Origin: Cinclus cinclus
Lineage: Eukaryota; Chordata; Aves; Passeriformes; Cinclidae
Length of the DNA stretch: 64,000 nt
Assembly (NCBI RefSeq): GCF_963662255.1
Contig: NC_085046.1
Coordinates: forward strand, 99,713,324 to 99,777,323
Reading direction: 5' to 3'
Shown in pieces: positions 56,622 to 64,000 of the stretch. The notes under the pieces are model-generated. The model worked only from the letters and a program-made list of their open reading frames with translations. It did not search any database and had not been told where the DNA came from. Made by a program: the position numbers and the translations under genes. Position 1 is the first letter of the stretch. Each line of letters opens with the position of its first letter.

Positions 56622-57028
56622 GGCTGCGCCCCGCTCTCCCCGCCGTCCGCCCGCTGTCCCGCCGCCCAGCCCGGCTGTGCTCCGCGCCGTCCCACCGGGC
56701 GGTGCTTTATGGGCTCCCGCTCCCCCCGCCGCTCGCCCGGCACCGCCCTCGGCCCGGGGGGCGACACCGCCCGCTCTGCGACACCGGCCCTCGCATTGTC
56801 CCCGGCGGCAGCGGGGGTCCCTGGGGGCTCCTCCTGCCCCAGCGCCAGATCCCGTCCGTGCTCTGCTGATCGCTCCAAAACCGGTTCAGCAAACTCGGCT
56901 CTGCCGTCTTCATTCCCCCGGAAGCCCTCGCCGTGTGGACATCGCCGCCTTCTCCGTCTCCTGTTCCGTGTCCCCCTGCCCCGACGGGCGCGCACCTGGC
57001 AGCGTTTGCTGCAGAATTCTTCTTCGGT

Positions 57029-57240
57029 AGAATTTTTTCAAGGAAAGGGTGATGAGACATTGGAACAGGCCGTCCAGTGAAGCAGTGGAGTCCCTGGAGG
57101 TGTTTAAGGGAAGACTGGAGGTGGCACTTAGTGCCACGGTCTAGGTGAAGGACGGTATTGTTCAGTCATGGGTTAGATTCGATGATCTCAGAGATCTTTT
57201 CCTATAGAACTGATCCTGTGGTTCTGTGATCCTGCGAAGG
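57029..57240 (+). mobile_element. CR1 LINE 3' fragment, sense
   Basis: Short 5'-truncated CR1 end with GATGAGACATTGGAACAGGC, GGAGGTGTTTAAGGG and GGTTAGATTCGATGATCTC blocks and a terminal GTTCTGTGATCCTG. It lies about 410 bp upstream of the TUBB6 ATG, at the island's edge. Confidence 0.88.
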
Positions 57241-57346
57241 GGCAGCATCCAAAAGAATGGGCAGCGCTTGTCTGTGCCTTGCCGTCTTCTTCACACAACT
57301 CCTTCCTTCCTGATGGGCTTGTTTATTTTGGTTTCTTTTGGAGTAG

Positions 57347-57347
<1 letters not shown>

Positions 57348-57385
<38 letters not shown>
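57348..57385. repeat. (TG)19 microsatellite
   Basis: Nineteen uninterrupted TG units directly followed by a T/G-rich (TTTG)n tract to about 57480. Uninterrupted length suggests it is polymorphic. Confidence 0.95.
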
Positions 57386-57386
<1 letters not shown>

Positions 57387-57480
57387 TGGGGTTTTTTGGT
57401 TTGTTTATTTGTTTGTTTGTTTGGGGTTTTTTTGGTAGGTTGATGTTTTTGTTTGGTTTGGTTCTTGTTTGTTTGTTTGG
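57386..57480. repeat. (TTTG)n and G/T-rich tract
   Basis: Interrupted TTTG units with TTTTTGG runs, contiguous with the TG microsatellite. Confidence 0.8.
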
Positions 57481-58800
57481 GTTTTCTTTTGCCAATAAAA
57501 CAAGCTTCTGTCTGAAAATTGTAACTGGCTGTCAAGCAGTCTGTGGAGCAACTTTCCTGAGATCTCATGTCACCACAATACAGAGCATGCCCCGGGATAT
57601 GCATGGTTTGAAATGGCTTGATTTGTAATGATAAAGGAGATTTCCTTTCCCCTCCAGTGAGGAAGTCACTTCCCACAGCTGCTGAATCTGCTTTATGACC
57701 CCTCTGGATAACTGCTGCACAGTTTCCCAAGTGGAAGCCTGCTGTCATGCCAGCATGACTCTACCATGGGATGCCATTCTCTGTGTAGCCCATTCCAGCC
57801 TGTAGTCCTGGTGGGAGATACTCATCTGTCCGTGCACATCTGCGCTGCCCAACCCAGTCTCTGCTGTTGTGCAAGAGCAGCCCTGAGGCCAGAGTTACAG
57901 AACCTCCTTATCCACTTGTTGAAAAGTGGCCTGGCTGGGTGAACTCTTCTGGTGAACAATCTTGTGTGCTCTCTACAGTCAAGGTAGCCCCCACCAATCA
58001 ATATATAACCTCCAAGTAACCCAAAATATGTGTATTGGAAAGCCACCTGCTGCCTGTCTGCCCTTACATTGCTGTGACATGACCGATGCCAGGTCGACTC
58101 TGTGCTCTCAGCTCCAGCCTTGCCTTTTCATAAATGTTTTTCAGCAGGGCTTGCAGCATCTTGCAAATGACCTCCGAGCAGCCCACATGCATGATGCTAG
58201 GCTGAGTCAAATCTCTTTCTGACCTCAGGGAAGCAGCTGGAGGATCAGGATCAGCATGTTTGCCTTGCAAGCAGCAATTAGAAGAGGACTGGATACTATG
58301 TGCCTTTTTCTCTGCCGAAGGACTCAAAATAAGTGTCCTTCTGTGTGTGATCTGCATTTTTGGAACAGGTCCATGAACAAGTCCTTATTCAGCAGCCTGA
58401 TTAGTGGGGTTGTCTTGGACATTGCCTGAATCTATATGTCCTTTGACTATGCCTTGCAGGCCTGGCTTTCCCCACGCTTTGCAAATCCTTCCATTTGCTG
58501 TTCATACTTGCCATTCTCTCGCCTGTTGCTGGTATGCCAGTTTTCAAAATTCAGTAGGTTCCCAGATCCAGGTGGTGGTAAGGCTGGGTGTGTGTTCCCA
58601 GTAGGCTCACAGGCACAGATATAGGCGTGGCTGGCCACACTGACTAACCCAGGCAGAAAACACAGCACTCACACAAAAACAAACATCATTAATGGCCTCA
58701 TCCTGTTCCCTTCTCTGGTGGATCAGGACAGAAGCCCATTAATGGAAAATAAATATGTATTTGCATACATCTATACAATATGGATCCCTGTATAGCTGGT
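57481..58800. other. gene-free stretch, origin unclear
   Basis: No paired exons or known proteins. Moderate GC content and several medium open frames on the minus strand (58357-58064, 58046-57822) without recognised motifs. It could be old retroelement sequence but no diagnostic block was identified. Confidence 0.35.
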
Positions 58801-58839
58801 CTGAAACACTAATCTTATTCTGTTGTTAACACCTAAATT

Positions 58840-59480
58840 CCAGCTCTTTCCAGTTGCTGGCAAGTGCAAATGTTATCCCAGAGGCCTTCAGTTGCATTCT
58901 AGTTGCTGGTAGTCAGATCTACAGCTATGAGCTATGGCTCCCTTGTCCACTGCTGGCTTTAGGACACAGCCTGTTCAGTAGCTGACCTCTGGATCCACAT
59001 TTGCCTCACACAGAGATACAAACAAGTTCCTCTGGTAGCTAGTCCAGAGTTGTGGCCTTACCAGTAGCTGACCCCACCACAGCCTCCTCAGCACGTGGCT
59101 GAGAGAGCCTTGTCTCTCCAGCAGCCAGCTCAGAGATCCTCTGGCCTCTTCACTTTCCTTCCTGGACTCATGGCTGCTCCAAAACTTGATTTCCACCTGC
59201 CCTGGCTTGCTGTTTGCTAGTGACCACACATGGATGTTCATACAGTGTGTGCTCTTGTCTCTCCAGTTGCTGCACCTAGGACACACAGGCCCCTGTGACT
59301 TGTGGCCCCTATCTCTAATTGGTGGCACTCAGGCCACAATACACATATAATACGCATAGTATATACATGTCACTCACACACCCACACACACAAAAATAAT
59401 TCAAATACAGTTGACTAAGACAAGACAAACTGAGATGGTCAGGTGCAAGATGTAGCCAGACAAGCATTCTCACCAACACC
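58840..59480 (-). mobile_element. possible degraded LTR-like element with internal degenerate repeats
   Basis: A motif reading CAGC(A/T)ACT on the minus strand recurs at about 58850, 58900, 58976, 59034, 59061, 59118 and 59261, mixed with GGAGAGAC and CCAGAGG words. That texture resembles internally repetitive avian endogenous-retrovirus LTRs as I know them. No TG...CA ends, primer-binding site or viral protein was found, so the call is tentative. Confidence 0.3.
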
Positions 59481-62400
59481 CAATCAGGTCACTTTAGCCC
59501 CATATCCTTTTATTTTTCTATATCAAACTATCTTTATCCCCTCTTACTCCCACCTTTGATTCCTCCTCTAAACATCCCAAAAGTTATCTTGTACAATCCC
59601 AATGTTCCTCCCCTCCATTCCCCAGAGATTCCCAACTCCTCTCTACACAGTGATCCATGGAGCCTCTCCCACTGACTGGTGCTGATGGGTGTCACACCAA
59701 GACCCCAAGATGAACCCTCACTGAGAGGTGCCAGGTCAGAGGCTCCTTTCCTCCAGCTGTGCTATTTGATTTCTCCTGCCTCTGTTCCTTTGTCCTCCTT
59801 TCCGTTTGTGGAGATAAGCCTTGAATCACATAACCCAGCAGTAAGTCAAACCCATATGACCATCTGAATCAAATTATATTTTAAGAATAAAAGTAAGGAA
59901 CAACAAGTGGGCATAGGTAGGCAGTAGGGGAAGCTAGAAGCAATGAGAGTGTCTTTTAGGACAGCCTTTAGTCCATGTGCTTTCTGAAGAGCTGTATAGG
60001 TTGCACTGCCAATGTCTGTAGTCTTTGAAAGGTTTGTCTACTGTTAGTGAGCAGCAGTCAGTGAAACAAGATTTAGAGGCCAAAATTTCAGCCAGTTTCC
60101 CACACATAGGAATGTATGAGGTTATGTATAAGGCTGTAGTGCCTGATGAAGGTGAGCAACAGCTTACCCAATGAATTTGCATGTAGAAATTTTATAGTTA
60201 TGTAAATAACTTCTAATTTTCAGTCAGAACTGAATCAACTTGCAGCTTCTCCATGTTTTACTGCTGGTAATATGAAAGGAGACACTTTTGTTGGTCACTG
60301 AATGTGGATGTACCTTCAAATCCTTTTCATCTGTGCTTGTGTTTACTTAATAGCTCAGCTGAACTATTTAGGAAGTGAAGGTGCCATTATAACCTGTGTC
60401 CATAGCAGCCTGCATATTCTTCTTGAGTCTCCACAGACTTGGTCTGGGATTTTAAGGGTACTTACGTGTTTCAAAATACTCCTATGTACTTACCTGTCAT
60501 GGATTACTTATGGCTGTATTTCAAAACCCCACTAAACGCCTCTTGGAAATTTAAGGCTCCTAAATTTCTCCCTGGGTGCTTCATCTTACTGAGGCCATGA
60601 GATTCATTCTATATTTAGATTAATATAGAAACACACTGTAAATTCTGTACAATGGATTCTCACTTGTTATATTTGGCTCTCTCAGATATCTCTTTCTCAC
60701 ATACCTATAACATATACTGACCTCTAACTTTCATAACTCATAGTCTTTTTTTTATTTCCTATTCACTCCATAGGTTAATTTAATACTTAGAATATGTCTC
60801 TTTTTTTCCACCATGCACAAAATAGAAGAACTTTCTTAAGATTTCCTTTGCAGATTTACTCCCTTCATTGTTGTTCTTTATTTATTTCCTTTTGCAATCT
60901 TAACTTTATTTCTGCTGTTAAAAAGAATTAATTCATATATTTAACCTGAAAAAAGAATAAAATGTTGCAATAGCTACAAACCACTAGCTCAAGTTTGCAG
61001 ATTCATGCTCCAGGCAGCCTTTTGAACAATCAGTTTACCTACTCAAGGTATCTCTTGCTCCCAAGTGTGAAAGAAAAAGACTAACTACTAGAAGAGGTCC
61101 AAACTTGCATTTTAGGGAATGGCATGACCATTTATGAGAGAGAGGATATGGATTAAGGAAGATCTGGCTGCCAGGCCATATCTGGATTAGGCATTTCTAG
61201 CTGGTAAAATCCCAAAACAGTTTGTTTGGTCAGAGCTGACAAGGTATCAGACAGTAGCAGCAAATTAAATATTCACACTGATCTTATGCGAGATCCAGCT
61301 GCTTTGAAACAGCTGCACACATTCACAGGATGGGGCCATCCATGGGGGATTGTAGAGCATTCAGTGTTCTGTCTTCAGGTTTTCTCATGTTCTCTTTTCT
61401 TATGCTGAAGAGAAATGGATTCCTACAAAATTATGGATTTCTCAAGGTGGGACAAAATGTGTAAAGTGCCCATGCTGCAGAGTAAAAGGGTTTTTCCTGT
61501 AATAGCAGCTCAAGCAACAGTCATATCCCACAAAGTCACATGGAAATTAGCTGTTTCTTTTCCAGGGCACTAAAGCAAAGTTCTTCTGTATTTAGCTAGT
61601 CATATGATATGATTGTTAAGCTGCTTCCTGCTTTTCAGGAAACACATTTGTGTTTATATCAGGTTTGCTGCTAAGACTATTTCTATTTACTGAAGTTTTT
61701 AAGGGCTGGAGAGAAATTAATGCTGTAAGAAAACATTTTAGAAGTTAGCTACTTTTTTCAGCATGATAAATTTGTGCGTTTTGATATTTAAGAATATCAG
61801 CAAGTGTCTATCCAGTGTTAAAAAGCTTGTTAGCACTTATATTAAATACCAAAGCAATAAATATAATCCACATGGTGGATTTAATCTGACAGCTTGTAGC
61901 AGGCTAGTAAATGAAACTAAGTCCATGATGACCTTTAGGAGGAAGGTCCAAAGGTCAGTCTAGTTCCTGTCTTTCCTCTTTAGTCTGAAGAATTTCATGC
62001 AAGTTAAGAAAAGAAAAAAAATCTTAAAATAATTTAGTTTTGGGTTTGGTTTTTTTTTGTTGTTTTTGTTTGTTTGTTTGTTTTTGTTGTTTTGTTGGGG
62101 TTTTTTTTGGCCTGGCTTCCCAAGCATGGGAAGTCATGCTCTGTTCAAACATGTACCCACGTATCTCCACCACTACCTCTTTTTCCATCAGCCTCTTGTG
62201 GCAAAATCTACAAGGGGCACATGAGTTACAGAGGCACTGCAGCTGCAGATGAGTCTAGAAACAGCTCAAGAACCCAACAAAAACATTTAAAAGGGGAAGT
62301 GAGGTGGCAAGACACACACACACACAGAAGAGTGTGGCCTGTTAAGACAAACACCAGGCCACATATTTAGCTCAGGTATTTTGGAGCTTGTATTCTGCCC

Positions 62401-63760
62401 AGAAAAGCCATTACATTTCATAAGGTTCTCAAACAGTTTCTTGCTCTGTCACCTCTCCCATCCATTAAACTTGTTGCTGTGGTTTCACGAATTGCCACCT
62501 ATGCTCACACCCAATACTCAGGGGGTTGTTTTAATGCCTCTCATCTGGCTGCTATCTGTAGCTGCCAGTGGAGATACTGCTGACTGATGCTTGTTTTAGC
62601 CCACAAGATGTAGCCTGAACTTTGTAATGTTAAAGCAAAAGTCACTAAGTCAAGTCAGGGCAAAATATGTTAAGATGCAAAGTCTAAGAGACTGTGAAGT
62701 GACATTGAAGGAATTCTACCATCTCTTCCAAAGGAGTTTCTAGCTGCATTTTCACACACTTTTATCACCCTTTGACAAAATGGATGGAAAACTTTAATCC
62801 CAACCCTGAATATTCCTGTGTTTGAGTACAGGCGCTTTTGCACTTTCCAGCACTTGATGTCTTTTGATTTGTAAGGTATTTTCTGTCCTTTGGAAGTAAG
62901 TATTTTCTTTCAGCCCTTTGTTTCTCCCCATGCTTAGCCTCAATGCTAACCATTACTCATCCAGGACTTTTTGCACAGCTGGTCATAGTGATTTTTATGC
63001 AATAGCTGTAGCACCTGGAGCAGAGGGAAGCATGTACCTGCCTGTTTTGTCAGGCAGAAATGTGTATTTGGTGTGGCTGTGTTTTTAACCTCCATTCTAA
63101 TTGGTCACTTAGCTACACAAACAAACAGAGCATGAGAATGGGCTGCACTCTGTGTTCAACAGAGTCAGGAAAGGAGCCAGGCTAGTGTTTCCTTACAACT
63201 ACAACCAAAACTATGGGAATACAAAGTTAAAGCAGGCATCTATCTATGTTCAAGTCACCACCCTTTCTACACATTAAAGATTTTGGGAAAACAATCTGTT
63301 TGGAGGACAGATGAAAACACAGTTTAGCTGGAATGTATACCACCCATTATCTGTATCATGTGGTGAGTGAGTGGTACTGCTGCAAGATGAAAATGAATAT
63401 GAGATATTGACAGCTTGCTTTTGGAGTTTAGTCAGCTCTGAATAGATGCCAATACATTGCAGAGCTTATCAATGAAGTCCTGGTGTTTTGAGTGTGGGAG
63501 ACATCAGAACAAGGACAAAAAGGTCTCTTAAACAGAAGTCGTGCTAAAGATTATCAAGAAAAAAAAGCATGTTTTGACCAGAAGAGTGCACTGATGGCAG
63601 TTCGTCTTGAATAGATGGAAGATCTGTCTAATCTAGAATTCCATCTCTGACAGCAGTCAGTGATGGATGGTAGGGAGAGAATATGGTAATGCTTCCCCAA
63701 AAATGCCCTTCTACGTCTGGCAGTCAGTGCTTAAGCCTTTGTTGAACCACAGGAAGAATC
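59481..63760. other. intergenic stretch, no gene recognised
   Basis: AT-rich sequence with short open frames only. By conserved synteny CIDEA is expected further right on the minus strand, but none of its exons was seen here. Confidence 0.4.
62041..62110. repeat. (TTTG)n/T-rich tract
   Basis: T runs with TTG and TTTG units over about 70 bp. Confidence 0.8.
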
Positions 63761-63764
63761 TGGA

Positions 63765-63985
63765 CCCCATATTTAATAGTTCATTTCAAGTATCCTTGAA
63801 GTTATATAATTGCTTTTTAACACAGTTACACTTTCAGTCTCCAAAGTCTCCCATGGCATTGCCTTCCATGGACAACTGAATTCCATTCTGTGCAGAAGTA
63901 GCTCTTTCTTGTGTAAAGCTGACACCTGAAATTGGTGCCCCATAACTCTTCTGTTTTGAGAAACAGGACTACAGTATCACTACAG
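63765..63985 (-). mobile_element. probable ancient CR1-type LINE fragment, antisense
   Basis: The plus strand resembles the reverse complement of old amniote CR1 3' ends: words on an unbroken theme such as CAACTGAATTCCATTCTGTG, GAAGTAGCTCTTTCTTGTGT and TGGTGCCCCATAACTCTTCT. It is highly diverged and incomplete. Confidence 0.5.
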
Positions 63986-64000
63986 TGACAGTTTCTAATG

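Larger units (their letters stand above)
56000..57010 (-). promoter_or_regulatory. CpG-island promoter of TUBB6
   Basis: GC- and CpG-dense sequence around exon 1. A TATA-like CATAAAG lies on the minus strand at 56711-56705, about 85 bp upstream of the ATG, which would fit a short 5' UTR. The long open frames here on both strands follow from base composition. Confidence 0.65.

Noticed and set aside
56366..57080. Long open frames (up to 228 codons) on both strands at the TUBB6 CpG island
   Set aside because: Stop codons are rare in GC-rich DNA; composition is Pro/Arg/Ala/Gly only, with no motif, and the frames overlap each other on both strands.
57822..58357. Two minus-strand open frames that could be retroviral remnants
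   Set aside because: No gag, pol or env motif is visible, so no element could be assigned.

Overview
The window is nuclear DNA from a bird. Three intron-rich vertebrate genes can be reconstructed exon by exon. The interspersed repeats that can be named are nearly all 3' ends of chicken-repeat-1 (CR1) LINEs in both orientations, and there are no SINEs or L1 elements. No bacterial, organellar or RNA-gene signatures were seen. The species cannot be named from the sequence.

Layout. (1) 1-8061: no coding exon found. By the conserved vertebrate order SPIRE1-PRELID3A-AFG3L2-TUBB6-CIDEA, the left edge may hold the 3' UTR of SPIRE1; this is inference only. (2) 8062-17220, minus strand: PRELID3A (SLMO1), an intermembrane-space phosphatidic-acid transfer protein. 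Five shared coding exons lead to two alternative terminal exons, giving 192-residue and 172-residue forms. (3) 17221-20234: an intergenic spacer of about 3 kb between two head-to-head CpG-rich promoters, loaded with CR1 fragments. (4) 20235-43690, plus strand: AFG3L2, the mitochondrial inner-membrane m-AAA protease. All 17 coding exons are in phase and encode 808 residues, with a poly(A) signal at 44415. (5) 44441-48951: the gap between AFG3L2 and TUBB6. It carries three (possibly four) exon-like blocks on the plus strand that splice in phase into a short ORF I do not recognise. (6) 49390-56621, minus strand: TUBB6 (class V beta-tubulin), four coding exons, 446 residues, convergent with AFG3L2, starting in a CpG island. 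(7) 57000-64000: gene-free as far as can be seen, with CR1 remnants, simple repeats and a probable old LTR-like stretch.

Two of the three genes, PRELID3A and AFG3L2, make mitochondrial proteins and are transcribed divergently. Both promoters carry CRE-type motifs (a full TGACGTCA 40 bp upstream of the AFG3L2 ATG, and three CGTCA half-sites upstream of PRELID3A), so shared regulation is plausible but untested.

The observations most worth following are the duplicated terminal exon of PRELID3A, the unrecognised spliced ORF at 47041-48921, an in-frame 126-bp cassette-like block in AFG3L2 intron 6, and the unusual Ser124/Ser239 combination in TUBB6.
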